64,000 nucleotides of DNA from assembly GCA_937625935.1 (NCBI GenBank), contig OW569372.1, forward strand, positions 414,754 to 478,753. The letters run 5' to 3'. Each line of letters opens with the position of its first letter. Within the stretch, counting starts at the first letter, position 1. Below are positions 21,137 to 31,472 of this stretch, in pieces. The stretch comes from Tetramitus jugosus (lineage: Eukaryota; Heterolobosea; Eutetramitea; Acrasida; Vahlkampfiidae). The notes under the pieces were generated by a model, which worked only from the letters and a program-made list of their open reading frames with translations, was not told where the DNA came from and made no database searches. The translations under genes and the position numbers were made by a program.

Positions 21137-23263
21137 ATGAATAGTCACAGTGGACCAGTGAGTCTCAAGAGACAACTTTCTGGTGATGATTCATCACCCT
21201 CCAATAACAAGAAACTAAAAACAAGTGTTTTTCGCTTTCATGATTTGTTGAGTGATAGTCAATCGATCTTGCTGTCCTTGATCTTAAGCTTTTTGTCGTA
21301 CCCCTTCCTGATTCACAATGTCTCATTGGTGAATCAACAATTTCATGCACTGTCTATTGCTGCACTCGAGATTTTGTTTGAATATGAGCCAAATGGTCAT
21401 TATTCGCGCACAAGGAGCAATTCCATTGTCATAACAGATCGGTTTGGTTATGCTGGAGTGTTGGATCGGTTTAGAGCCAGTGTGAAACGATTAAAACTCG
21501 GTAGTTTCCGATTTAGTCGTGTTGTGAATGCCGATTTATTATCGAAGATTCTGTCGTGTGTTGAACCGGTTGTCAAGAGTTTGGATCTGAGTGAAATTTG
21601 TATAACAAGCACTATAGTGCTTCATTCTGTTGATGGTAGTAGTGATGACGATGTTAATGATGATGACGAAAGTAACACTGTTGAAAAAGATGGTCAATCC
21701 GCCCCAATACCCTTTGGACAATTGGAAAAATTGATTGTGCCAGACTCTTACAATATTAATCTTCTGGAGACATTTTGTCAGGGTGACCGTTCACGCTTTA
21801 AGCACCTGTTGCTGATCTCTCGAGGTTTATCCATCATGCATGGAGAAAGCTTCTCCTGTTTGAGATATGCAAACTTTGGTGGTGCGTTTGGGGATGGTAC
21901 TGTGGAAGAAATTCAAAGAATGAGACATCTCAGGCTTTTGATTTTACCAGAAATACCTAACACGAGCATTTTGGAAATTATTAGAACATCGTGTCCTCAG
22001 CTGGAAGTTCTAAAGCTTGCAATATCTTCTAAACTATGTCCCACAAGTGTTGCACCATTCAATTCGTTACAGAAGCTATCAATTCGATGCAATTTACAAA
22101 CCTTTACTCAGATATTCTCCTCAACTCATCCAAAACTATACTATTTATCATTACGAGTTGATCAGGGTGATTTAGAGCTTCCTACATCGATCGAATTACG
22201 GAATATTGCACTCAAATCTCTTAAAATGAAAGGGAAGACATATATTTCATTACTAAACTGTTTTAACACGAAGGCGCTAGAATATCTACATATGGACGCT
22301 GAGATACCGGATATAATGGGTTCGCATTTTGGAAATCTAAAGTGCTTGACAGGACAATTTCGTAAGAATCTTGATTTATCATGTTTGATCAAATGTAATG
22401 AAAAAACGCTACAATCATTGGAACTTACTGCTACTACTTCGGATGAATTGAACCTTAAAAACGTAGCACTTGCTACCAATTTGAGGCGCATTGTTCTTAG
22501 AAAGGCTCACATCAAACAATCGAAATCTGCTTTCGAATATTTTCAGAAAGAGTTTTCGAATATCAGATCGATAACTATAGAAAACGAGCAACGAGAATTG
22601 AGTTTTGACATGCCGGAAGAAAAGAAGTGTCTCTGGGAGTCATTAAGCATAAATATCAAATGCAATACATCTGTGAACAAAACACTGTTCGATAATGCCA
22701 TCTATCTCAAGCACTTAACTGTGATTTCAACAAAAGATTGCTCCTTTTGGCAAATTTCGGAGGCATTAAACAAGAGTAATATCAGAGTATTGCAGTCCCT
22801 TGATGTATCATTTACTGGAACAAAGCCAAACCCCTATTTATGCTTCTATGTTATTCCAGCATGTGTTCGTCGAATCAAAGTGCACTTTCTTCAAAAGTTT
22901 AAACTCAGAGAATGGCTTCTATTGATCACCTGTTGCCATTGGCAGGACCGAATTGAGTTTGAAGGTGTCAATCCAAAGGAAGACTTTATCGCCAAACAAC
23001 TCCTGGGAACAAAGTATCGGAAACAACTACGTGCCAAAAACTTTTGGGCGTTGGCCATGAAGAATCTACAGGATCAACTGCTGAAACTGTTGGAGAAAGA
23101 AACAATGATTTATGGATTCGACCGAGAGGTAAAACTCCAAGTCCAAAACACATTCAAGGAATTGTTGCAAGAAGACCAATTTAAGTTATCGCTCGTCAAT
23201 CAAGAGTCATTGCTCTTTGCCATTCGTTATCTACAGCAACTTTTAGTAAAGAGTATCAATTGA
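21137..23263 (+). CDS. F-box/leucine-rich-repeat protein
   Basis: 708 residues from the ATG at 21137. An in-frame ATG at 21056 would add 27 basic residues but lies just 5 nt after the upstream stop, so the later start looks safer. An F-box-like segment at about residues 35-80 (SQSILLSLILSFLSYPFLIH, then LVNQQFH) is followed by irregular leucine-rich repeats: LRLLILPEIPNTSILEIIR, LEVLKLAISS, LQSLELTA and similar. These proteins usually recruit substrates to SCF ubiquitin ligases through the F-box. Other genes of this layout occur at 32.4-34.7 kb and 56.7-58.6 kb in this window, so it belongs to an expanded family here. Confidence 0.75.
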   Translation: MNSHSGPVSLKRQLSGDDSSPSNNKKLKTSVFRFHDLLSDSQSILLSLILSFLSYPFLIHNVSLVNQQFHALSIAALEILFEYEPNGHYSRTRSNSIVITDRFGYAGVLDRFRASVKRLKLGSFRFSRVVNADLLSKILSCVEPVVKSLDLSEICITSTIVLHSVDGSSDDDVNDDDESNTVEKDGQSAPIPFGQLEKLIVPDSYNINLLETFCQGDRSRFKHLLLISRGLSIMHGESFSCLRYANFGGAFGDGTVEEIQRMRHLRLLILPEIPNTSILEIIRTSCPQLEVLKLAISSKLCPTSVAPFNSLQKLSIRCNLQTFTQIFSSTHPKLYYLSLRVDQGDLELPTSIELRNIALKSLKMKGKTYISLLNCFNTKALEYLHMDAEIPDIMGSHFGNLKCLTGQFRKNLDLSCLIKCNEKTLQSLELTATTSDELNLKNVALATNLRRIVLRKAHIKQSKSAFEYFQKEFSNIRSITIENEQRELSFDMPEEKKCLWESLSINIKCNTSVNKTLFDNAIYLKHLTVISTKDCSFWQISEALNKSNIRVLQSLDVSFTGTKPNPYLCFYVIPACVRRIKVHFLQKFKLREWLLLITCCHWQDRIEFEGVNPKEDFIAKQLLGTKYRKQLRAKNFWALAMKNLQDQLLKLLEKETMIYGFDREVKLQVQNTFKELLQEDQFKLSLVNQESLLFAIRYLQQLLVKSIN

Positions 23264-23423
23264 CTTCAAGATCTTTCAAGACATTATTGTAATCGCAACG
23301 GAAGTAGTCCGAACTTGACCAGAACGAACTTCGAAGAACATCAGAAATCCAAGAAAAAAAACAGATCTATTTGCCGAGGCTAAACAATTGAACTACTCCA
23401 AGAGTCTTTATTGAAAAAAAGTA

Positions 23424-24619
23424 ATGCAACCTGCTATCAACTCCAAGGTTCGCCTTAACCGTATTCTCGGTATGATCTATGGACAGGCATTGGGTGATGC
23501 CTTTGGTTTGTCGACAGAGTTCATGGACGTGAGAACAGTGCATGCTACATTTGGAACTGATAACACAAAGATGATACCATTCCCTGTGACAAAGTATATG
23601 CTAAAGACACCTCACTCGAGACGTTGGCTATCAGGTGATTGGACCGATGACACAGACCAGATGTTGTTGATCATTAGAAGCTTGTTGAACAATGATATGA
23701 AGGTGGTGGAGCGTGATTTTGCCAGAAAGTTGTACGATTGGATGCGTGAAGGATTTCCAGAGTGTGGAGATAATGGAGGAATGGGTATTGGAGCAACAGT
23801 GTACTCTGTTTTGACCCATCACAAATTTTTGGATGACCCTGTGGGCGTTGCTCAGGAAGTTTGGGAGAAGGGTGGTCGTAATTTGGCTGCCAATGGAGCT
23901 GTCATGAGAACTTGTATGTAACTTTATAGTGCTTAGTAACAGAGTAGTGGGTACAGTTTTTAGTTTCTTGTTGACTTGACTAACAATCGAGTATAGCTAT
24001 CCTAGGAGCAGTTGATTCTGAAGATTTGAACAAGGTGATTCAAAACACGACAAGGGTTTGCAATGTGACACATGCTGATCCAAGATGTGTTGCCAGCTGT
24101 ATTGCCATCACTGTTCCAATCGCATTAATTTTACAGGGAAGACCTATCGATACTCACGAGCAAGTATTAGCTATTCTGGAAGAGGGAAGGACTGAAGCTT
24201 TAAATGCCCTGGAACGATTGAATGCAGAAAAACAGTGGATTGATGAATTTAATGAGTACTTTGATGCTCCATCAATTGATGCCTTACGTTTGGATGAGAG
24301 CTCTGCGATCGGATACACATACAAGTGTTTTGCTTGTGGCATCTATGCTCTTCGTAATTTGTCTGATCCTAATTACAACAAGGATTACAAACTATTGTTC
24401 AACGAAATTGCATTCAAGGGAGGTGATTCTGATACAAACTTGGCCGTAGCAGGCGCCATGACCGGTGTGTATCTCGGATTGGACAAGTTAGACAAGGAAT
24501 GGATTAAGGCATTTCCCCATGCTTGGTTCATTGAGCACCTTGCCAAAACATTCTGCACGCAAGGACTTCTTTTTGACAATGACCAAGTCACCGAAGTGTT
24601 ATCCGACATCCGTAAATAA
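23424..24619 (+). CDS. ADP-ribosylglycohydrolase family protein
   Basis: Two exons around an 83-nt intron (23914-23996, GTATGT...TATAG), 370 residues. The splice joins NGAVMRT to SILGAVD, the usual ARH motif. The N-terminal GQALGDAFGLSTEF and GDWTDDTDQ carry the first metal-binding Asp residues. The C-terminal GGDSDTNLAVAGAMTG carries the second set, with Ser for the usual Thr at one position, which should be tolerated. The family hydrolyses ADP-ribose from proteins or from O-acetyl-ADP-ribose using two Mg2+ ions. No signal peptide is seen, so it is cytosolic or nuclear. The stop lies inside AAATAAAC. Confidence 0.92.
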
Positions 24620-24826
24620 ACGGTTTTGCCGACGGAAGAACCTCAGAAAGTCCATTCCGATCAGTTGTAACCAAAAGACCTTACAAAACACATCAAACGT
24701 CACCACATGTCAAATTGTACGTGGCATCTCGCTTAAAACTGATCTGCTGATCAAAACACAAGCTTCCTCCAGAAAAACAATAACAAAAAACCTCAAAACC
24801 AACAACATAACCAAATATCAACAACA

Positions 24827-25198
24827 ATGAGCTGGCAAGCATACGTCGATCAAAACTTAGTCGGAACCGGACACATCACCAAGGGTGCCATCTTTGGCGT
24901 TCAAGGAGGAAAGTGGGCTTGCTCCGCTGGATTCAACATTACCGATGCTGAAGCTGCTGCCATCACCCAAGGTTTCTCTGGTGTCAGTACTGGATCTTAC
25001 CAAGTCGAAGGCCAAAAGTACATGCAATTGGCTGCTACTGACTCTACCATCAACGGAAAGTTGGGCAAGGGTGGATTCGTTGCTGAAAAGACCGGTATGG
25101 CTGTTGTCATTGGTATCTACCAAGAGCCACAACAACCAGGTAATGCTGCTGTTGCTGTTGGTAAGTTGGCTGATTTCTTGAGAGAGAACGGTTATTAA
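24827..25198 (+). CDS. Profilin
   Basis: 123 residues, the usual profilin size, starting MSWQAYVDQNLVGTG, the classic MSWQ opening that forms part of the poly-proline site. It keeps WACSAGFNITDAEA and LGKGGFVAEKTGMAVVIG, and ends in a helix (LADFLRENGY). It binds actin monomers and phosphoinositides and feeds formins, fitting an amoeboid cell. The coding region is noticeably C-rich at third positions (ACC, ATC, GTC), as in highly expressed genes. The leader is CAACAA-rich. No introns. Confidence 0.97.
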   Translation: MSWQAYVDQNLVGTGHITKGAIFGVQGGKWACSAGFNITDAEAAAITQGFSGVSTGSYQVEGQKYMQLAATDSTINGKLGKGGFVAEKTGMAVVIGIYQEPQQPGNAAVAVGKLADFLRENGY

Positions 25199-25341
25199 AT
25201 CAATGAAAAAAAAACTTGTATAACATAAACACAATTGTAACAAACAAAAAACGACAACAACAAAATATTCTTCTTCATTCATGCAAAGCTTTCACGCTGT
25301 TTCGCGTTCTATTAGCAAAGCATTTTTCATTGCTCCTTTTT

Positions 25342-26397
25342 TTATTTGAATTGGTGATCGCTAGGAAAGGTTACATGAGGCAACAAATTGTCTAATCCAA
25401 TCTCCTCAGTGATCAATTTGAGTTGTTGCTCATTCTTGGCAAAGAAACCGTGGAGGAATGCAAGAGAATTGCAACTGATCCCCATGTAATTTTCTCTGCT
25501 TCTGGGTACGAGGAGCATCCAATTGCGATTCATCAGAAAATTATAGTTTGTAAACTTGGATCGACTCAGAGAGATTTCGTGCATTTCAGCTCCATTGAGA
25601 CAAGAAACACTCAAGAATCGTTCTTCACCTTCTTGTGCGACATTGTGCTCACCGTCTTCATACACGTCAATGGACCGTAAAAGTTTGACGTAAGAGTCAG
25701 TCAATTGTTCAGCTCTTTGTTCGATATCATTGCCAAAAATGTGTTTGATGGACATGAATGCGTGCTTGAAGTGCCAGAATGGAACCTTGGAAATAGTGGA
25801 GTCCTGTTCAACCAAAGCATCAAAAATGGGGATCAATGGGAACTCCACTGTGTCATCGTTGCCCTCTTCGAACGAAGCTCTCGTGCTGCGATCACCAGGA
25901 ATTAATTGAATGTGCTTGTGTGGTTGAGAAGCTCCGCTGTACAATCCACGATTGTAAAATACAACCCAATCGGGGGTCAATTGTGCCTTTGTGCCGACAA
26001 TCGCTGCAAAATCGCTCCGATTCAAGTGGTTCGTTTGCTTCTCAAACTCTCTTGTGAGCAAGAGTAAGTGATACTCAACAACACAAAACTTGTTGAGAAC
26101 AATTGCATGATGAGGCTCAATCTTCTCCGCTATACAAAGCTCTTTTTCAAAAGGACGGAATGGATCAATTGCCGTAGAGGCTTGAACCGTCACAGTTTTC
26201 TCCGATTCTTTTTTATCCGCTGGATCAGGTTGAACTTCATTTTCCAAGGCGGAAGTTTTCAATATTTTACCGCCAGCGACCATGTTGATCAAATAGTGAG
26301 GTTCCTTGTGGATACGTGTTGTTTTGATTGGGATCAAATGAGAGGAAGCAAGTGCCTGATTGGTCACTTGTGCAATCTTGTTCATCAAGGTGCTCAT
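25342..26397 (-). CDS. Diadenosine tetraphosphate (Ap4A) phosphorylase / ATP adenylyltransferase
   Basis: 351 residues from the ATG at 26397; the open frame runs five codons further up to a GTG that I do not use. It contains the GAFT/HIT-like core: FVVYNRGLYSGASQPHKHIQ-type block with the catalytic HxHxQ (HKHIQLIPGDR), preceded by a conserved VLNKFCVVEYHLLLLTREFE strand pair. The C-terminal half has NWMLLVPRSRENYMGIS and a final HVTFPSDHQFK. This is the APA1/APA2 layout. The enzyme splits Ap4A to ATP and ADP with phosphate and may act in stress nucleotide turnover. The stop is embedded in AAATAAAA. Confidence 0.9.
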   Translation of the reverse strand: MSTLMNKIAQVTNQALASSHLIPIKTTRIHKEPHYLINMVAGGKILKTSALENEVQPDPADKKESEKTVTVQASTAIDPFRPFEKELCIAEKIEPHHAIVLNKFCVVEYHLLLLTREFEKQTNHLNRSDFAAIVGTKAQLTPDWVVFYNRGLYSGASQPHKHIQLIPGDRSTRASFEEGNDDTVEFPLIPIFDALVEQDSTISKVPFWHFKHAFMSIKHIFGNDIEQRAEQLTDSYVKLLRSIDVYEDGEHNVAQEGEERFLSVSCLNGAEMHEISLSRSKFTNYNFLMNRNWMLLVPRSRENYMGISCNSLAFLHGFFAKNEQQLKLITEEIGLDNLLPHVTFPSDHQFK

Positions 26398-26564
26398 TTG
26401 CTTGAATGACACTCAATCTGTTTTTTATGATGCTTTTTTTGGTCCAGACCAAGCTTTGAAAGTCAAAGAAAACTTGCTTGAGTAGTCTGACATCATCTGA
26501 GATGTTTATTGAGTGAATAGTTAGAATAGGTTGCAAAAATTGAGTGAGCTGTACTGGTGTGCAA

Positions 26565-28871
26565 TTAAGTGGATACAAATACCACAATTGCAATCAAGAA
26601 ACCGAGAGCAGCCGTCAGTACGAGCACGCTGAATGTGTTGTTTGGTGCCTCGGATTGGGAGGTGTGGGGATTTGAACCGTGAGGTGGATTGCTGATACTG
26701 ATACTGGCAGAATCACGAGGAATTGGGTTGCCAGAGGAGTCAACCGGATTTCCAGAAGAGTCGACTGGGTGAGTATGACTTGCGCTTGGTGGAGGTGGAG
26801 GTGGTGGTGGCATGACAGAGGTTAGATATGGATACAAATTTTGAGCACAGGTATACTTGGAAGGGTCATAACATCCATCTGCACATGCCATCCTACCAGT
26901 TGGACAAATAGTTGTTCCATTGCAGATTTGAGTTTTGGCATCATAGCACTTTCCAAAACAGCAACTGTTAGGACAATTGAGACATGGATCAGGTGAATTG
27001 GCATTGCATGCTTGACCTCTCTGACACAGAGCTCCATATGAACAATAGAAAATCTTGGGGTTATAGCATGCACCACTACAGCAAGCAGTGCCTTCTCCAC
27101 AAGGGTTGGCAACACAGCAACTATCTGGAGGATATTGCTTGTTGGCTTGTTCAGTGCTCAATAATCCATAGATATTAACTGTCGCCATTCTGTTAGGATA
27201 TGAAGGCATCGAAGGTACAATGACCTTTCCATTGGTAACAACAGCATGACTGAACTTGACCAGGTTACCCATAGAATCTCGGCATGGGACTTGGTTGGAG
27301 TTCCATAATTCTTGACCAATATTATCCGCAACATATGCTCTCAATACACCAGCTCTAGTTTCTCTGTTTGCACTGCCTTGTGTGGAGTGAATGGCCCAAA
27401 TAATACCCGTGTTGATATCCAATCCATTTGCACTTAGTGAAAGCATACCTCCAGGGAATCCGACAGGTACTTTTGCATCGGCTACAGGAGCCATCTCTAC
27501 ATTATTTAGATCCATCTGTCCATTGACAAAGTTGAAAGACTTCAAAACGTCGTGCACTGGCCACACATAGACTCTTGTTCTTCCGTTAGCATTCCAACCA
27601 GTCAATGCGCCGTGAGTACCCATAGTCAATGTTGGATAATCGGTACCAGAGCTTGGATTTGGTTTGAAGTATTGAAGATTGTTGTTGGTTGTTGCACTGT
27701 TCTTACCCATATTGTTCTTATCCACGACATAGCAGTAACCTTGTTTGGAGCAACCGAACAAATTGTTCGTTCCTGGAATTATCAACGGACCTGCTGTTCC
27801 CAGATCCAAATCCAAATCCCAAAGTTCCTCCCAGTTATATGGAGTGAAGTAATCGACGACACCATTAATCAAATGACCATTACTATCCACCTTTGATGGG
27901 TCAATCTTCAAATAACTATTACCCCAATCGGTTCCAGGATTGAAATAACCATTGGCACTAATTGCATAGAGATAAGGTGCTTCGTAGATGAGACCGAGAC
28001 CAGATTGCCAGATAGAACCTTCTTTCTTGCTTGGTGTCGTACATAGGATCATCTTCCTCTGCAAGGTTGTCTTATCATATCCAAACAACCAACCATGATA
28101 GATTGGCGCCGTACAATAACTACCAAATCCAAAGTATAGGACTCCATTGTCAGCCAGAGTCAGAGACAATCTCTGATTCTGAGTCAAGCTCGTGAACGTG
28201 ATGATACCATTGACAGAGCCGTCTCCTGTTCCAGGATATTGACCTTCGATCACAACGGGGCTGTTTGCACGGTTCTCTCCACTTGTGATATCAACAGCAT
28301 ACAGCCTATGCTTGATCACATAGGGCGTATCAGATTCCTTGGTCACAGCAACAAAGTACATTGTCTTTGTTGCTTGGTCAATGACCGGTGTGCTCACAAT
28401 ACCTACTTCGACCTGAATGTCCGTATAGGTTGTGCAGTGGGCACTTGGCGCACCAATTTTCTTATCAATGATTGGTAGAGGTGCTCCAACATTTCTCTCC
28501 CAAAGTGGAGCAGCTGTTGTCGATGTATCATCAGCATCGAACGCATACACATTGTTGCCCATGGTGGCGATGAACAAGACATTGTGAGCCTTGTTATCCT
28601 TTTTCATTACAAGGTTGGGAATGTATAGGACTTGTGCGTACACTTGTCCTTCCACTGTCCTCGAAGTGATCTTTCCGAATTGATTCTTATTCACATTCTG
28701 TATGTTCAGTGTTGTTTCTTGCAGATTGCTGTTTGGTCTCAGATTCGTGTAAGCTCTGGTCCAGATTGGAATATTGTCTGCCAGTACCGTTGATTTATGT
28801 TGCATGTGGCTCATGAAGAGTAGAATGAGGGCAAAGCATGCCACTAGAAATGCTTTGGGTCTGAGTTGCAT
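26565..28871 (-). CDS. PQQ-like beta-propeller surface protein with Cys-rich repeats
   Basis: 768 residues. A signal peptide (about 1-31, FLVACFALILLFMSHM) leads into a propeller of repeated WxR/YAxD blades, for example NNVYAFDADDTS, and HRLYAVDITSGE. Residues about 580-690 hold three or so Cys-rich units (CCSGACYN, CCFGKCYD, CADGCYD spacing), then a Pro-rich linker, and a last hydrophobic run (FSVLVLTAALGFLIAIVVFV) ending two residues later. That tail suits a GPI signal or a short membrane anchor. Propellers of this type often bind sugars or form part of quinoprotein dehydrogenases, but the calcium and PQQ ligands cannot be confirmed here. A cell-surface role is inferred. Confidence 0.8.
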   Translation of the reverse strand: MQLRPKAFLVACFALILLFMSHMQHKSTVLADNIPIWTRAYTNLRPNSNLQETTLNIQNVNKNQFGKITSRTVEGQVYAQVLYIPNLVMKKDNKAHNVLFIATMGNNVYAFDADDTSTTAAPLWERNVGAPLPIIDKKIGAPSAHCTTYTDIQVEVGIVSTPVIDQATKTMYFVAVTKESDTPYVIKHRLYAVDITSGENRANSPVVIEGQYPGTGDGSVNGIITFTSLTQNQRLSLTLADNGVLYFGFGSYCTAPIYHGWLFGYDKTTLQRKMILCTTPSKKEGSIWQSGLGLIYEAPYLYAISANGYFNPGTDWGNSYLKIDPSKVDSNGHLINGVVDYFTPYNWEELWDLDLDLGTAGPLIIPGTNNLFGCSKQGYCYVVDKNNMGKNSATTNNNLQYFKPNPSSGTDYPTLTMGTHGALTGWNANGRTRVYVWPVHDVLKSFNFVNGQMDLNNVEMAPVADAKVPVGFPGGMLSLSANGLDINTGIIWAIHSTQGSANRETRAGVLRAYVADNIGQELWNSNQVPCRDSMGNLVKFSHAVVTNGKVIVPSMPSYPNRMATVNIYGLLSTEQANKQYPPDSCCVANPCGEGTACCSGACYNPKIFYCSYGALCQRGQACNANSPDPCLNCPNSCCFGKCYDAKTQICNGTTICPTGRMACADGCYDPSKYTCAQNLYPYLTSVMPPPPPPPPSASHTHPVDSSGNPVDSSGNPIPRDSASISISNPPHGSNPHTSQSEAPNNTFSVLVLTAALGFLIAIVVFVST

Positions 28872-29056
28872 CGTGTACTAATTGATGTCTATCTACAGTA
28901 GTTGTTACTTCTAAGGGTTGAATTTGGTTGTGTTATGAGGATCGCAATCTCACGTAAACTATTGAGGATCCCTTAGATAATGAATGATGCCTTTGATTTG
29001 TTGTTGTTTGTTAGTGCTATAGATCACACGTGGTGTTGTGAGCTTCCTGTTTTTAA

Positions 29057-29365
29057 ATCGGCCGTCATCTGGTTGTGCAATGGCCAGAAATAACTCAACT
29101 TGCGAATGAACACAGCATTGCTTCTTGGCTTTTCGGACCATTGCCAGACCCATGTTTGGCTCCCAACAATTTTTGTGTTGCAGTTGTTCTTGACGGAAGA
29201 CTAAAAAAAACATTTGACTGGGAATTGCCAGTGATGTTTACTATCCCCGGAAAGCGAATTCCTTTTGCTTGGGATTTGCCCAAGAGAATCGAACCTGGCA
29301 GTCCAATAACTTATTGTTATTTGGAGGATTCGATTGCTTCTGACTCCAACGCACCCATCTACTAA
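29057..29365 (+). pseudogene. Isolated ORF fragment, weakly VPS13-like
   Basis: The frame is open from just after a TAA at 29054 to a TAG-type end at 29365 but lacks an ATG start. The peptide FTIPGKRIPFAWDLPKRIEP resembles the PFaWDeP segment of VPS13-type lipid-transfer proteins. No companion exons were found on either side. It could be a decayed gene tail or a lone exon. I am not confident in the family. Confidence 0.3.
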
Positions 29366-29777
29366 TCCTTGAAGTGGGATAAGTAATCAAGCATCCCATA
29401 TTAAAATCGAGGGAGCACGACCAAAATTCTGGAGATAAGAGGTAAAGTGCATGACCGCAAATATTCTCTATTCAACACAACAAAGCATCCAATTTACTGA
29501 TTCGTCGTAACTGCCTCACAGTTCAGAGTCACAAAGTGGCTCGTGGGATTACACTCTATTCCGAGTTGTGATCCCATTTTCGTCCAATCAACAGAAGTAT
29601 TTCAAAACTGATTCTTAAGTTTGCAACCTCAGGACAGGCGTCGCTTTCATTTCCATTATTCTGATCAGATCGACGTACTCCCAACGAAGAATCATTTTGT
29701 GTTTTAAGCCCTCAGATATGGAGTACCAGGTTTTGAGCACCAATCCAACTCAGAGTTAACATACCAGTTTGTGATTT
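29366..29777. other. Non-coding stretch
   Basis: I see no gene. The composition is mixed and it leads into the cluster of LINE 3' ends. No tRNA or repeat unit is evident. Confidence 0.4.
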
Positions 29778-29965
29778 TAAATACAACCATGCCCTCTTTG
29801 TTGTCTTGATTTTTCACATTCCTTGGCTCTAGTTCGTTACCAGTTGATGGGCAGACATCTCCCCTTGATACTGTTCATGTTTGTTTTGGATTTTTTCGTT
29901 TGTGCCAGCCACAGATTTCATCTCCTCTGTGTGCATAGTGTTCCAAAAACGAGGAAATAGCTCAT
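29778..29965 (-). mobile_element. LINE 3'-end fragment (copy D)
   Basis: Shares TTTAAATACAACC and, further on, GTTACCAGTTGATGGGCAG and a CTTGATACTGTTCATGT stretch with the 3' region of copy C near 31483-31720. It is on the same strand and heavily decayed. It appears interrupted by copy A, whose 3' end follows a T-run at about 29964. Confidence 0.55.
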
Positions 29966-30520
29966 TTTTTTAATATTTCGGTTGCTCTTTTGTTTTCTTC
30001 AGCCATCGCTCGCAGAGCGGTGGCTCTTGGTCACCTCGCTTTTGTTGGTCACCTTGCTTTCTTTTCTGCCACTGTAGCTTTGAGTTCATTCACCACCAGG
30101 CATTGGTGATATCTTGAACGGCGTCTATTTCAATCCCCATCATACCCATGAGGAATTCCCTACACGTCCACCTCAGTGGTCGCTTTTCAGTCTTACCTTC
30201 CTTGCCTCACATTGTCGAACCCAATATCGATACAGCTATCGGAGGCTACTCCCATAGCTGTTAACTCCTTGCTGACTGTCAATGCCAGATAACGAGCTGT
30301 TTATCGAGGGCATTTGACGAGGCAGTGCAACACACTTTCTGGTTCTTTCTTGCACCATGTACACAAAGTGGATGTTTCACTGGGATTATACACCCACCGA
30401 CAACCTCGTTTGTGTGAAGGGTACCACTCCTTACTTGAAGTTGAAACCGTTCAAGTCTTCTGTCTACGTGGGTATTTCATGAAGCAGAAATCTTCCCCTC
30501 TATAGTTGGCACACGAACTT
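29966..30520 (-). mobile_element. Degenerate LINE 3' fragment with zf-RVT zinc motif (copy A)
   Basis: Read on the minus strand it encodes, in pieces, QVRSGTLHTNEVV and CTWCKKEPESVLHCLVKC, separated by a frameshift. The second piece has the CxxC-x8-H-x4-C spacing of the zinc domain found after the reverse transcriptase in many non-LTR retrotransposons. A later MMGIE-type block is also present. A 23-nt hairpin lies at 30002-30024. Stops and shifts make it inactive. Confidence 0.7.
30002..30024. repeat. Hairpin in LINE 3' region (copy A)
   Basis: Arms GCCATCGCTC and GAGCGGTGGC with a GCA loop. It matches the hairpin of copy C in position and length. One stem pair is swapped relative to that copy, and the adjacent pair is imperfect. 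Confidence 0.6.
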
Positions 30521-30639
30521 CACTGCTCATGCTTTGAATCTTGTGTCTTTGTTGTTTTTGATCATCATCTTCAATTGTTGAATCTCGAGTTTGAGTTGGT
30601 CAATCTCTGGATGCATTGACTAGTTTTTTTGGTTTTTGA

Positions 30640-31457
30640 CTTGAGCTTCAGTCAGGAGTCGTAGAGTGTGTGAAAGGTCGGGCAGCGACTCTTTACTCAA
30701 TTTCAAAGCTTCGTGCCTTGTGATTGGTTACTTCTCTAGCTTCATTCCGTTCTTCGCCAGTGCATCCATAACTTCGTCAAGAGCTTCACTCTCAATGCCC
30801 ATCATTCCCGTGAGGTACTCCCGACCGGTCTTCCGAGATCTCGGGAAAAGCAACCCGTTTCTGAACACCACCTTGTCAAATCACAAATTTACAGTCGATC
30901 CTCGATGCAATGGAAGTCTGAGCAGTTTGTTTTAAACTTCCAACAAAAGTTTTCGACCAGTATCGATTGCACACTGGCACCTGATCAGACATTGAATCAA
31001 TCGCTCAAGAAGCCCCTCTGCAGATCTTTTGATGTTTCGTGGTTGGATCTCCCCCAAAAATTGCATCATTCGAACCATAGAGCCAACTTGGCAGTGTCTG
31101 GTGGTTTCAGCCTTTTCAACTTATCTTTTAGTTCCTCTGCCACTTTACTTCTTGCTGCTTTGGCATGATCACACTCAACCAGCAGATGAATGATGGTCTC
31201 GGGACTTTTGCCACAAAGTGAACATGAAACATCGCCTAGGACATTGTACAACTTCTGCATGACCTCTTTCGCATGCAAGGTACCACTCCTGACTTGGTGG
31301 TAGAACCACAGTTCCTTCCTGTCCAGTCCAAAAGAACATTTCAAGAAATAGTTCCACTCCACCAAACGCCGAATCAAGCCACCATCCTCCATTTAATCCA
31401 ATAATCTCTGTCCTCTGCTTTGCAACTAATTCCACTACTCCTTCTCGAATGATGGGA
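30640..31457 (-). mobile_element. Degenerate LINE 3' fragment with zf-RVT zinc motif (copy B)
   Basis: The minus-strand frame ending at 31066 reads EWNYFLKCSFGLDRKELWFY, then HQVRSGTLHAKEVMQ and CSLCGKSPETIIHLLVEC (CxxC-x8-H-x4-C). The more distal C-terminal MMGIES block lies around 30790-30810. A frame change sits just upstream of the first block. The element continues a little 5' (VVNENPIIREG) until interrupted by copy C. The left boundary is approximate and lies near a T-run at about 30625-30635. Confidence 0.65.
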
Positions 31458-31472
31458 TTCTCGTTGACCACA
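31458..31472. repeat. Candidate target-site duplication, left copy
   Basis: TTCTCGTTGACCACA is followed at once by a 10-nt T-run and the 3' end of LINE copy C. The same 15 bases occur at 32096-32110. This is the layout expected for a minus-strand, poly(A)-tailed LINE insertion. Confidence 0.55.
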
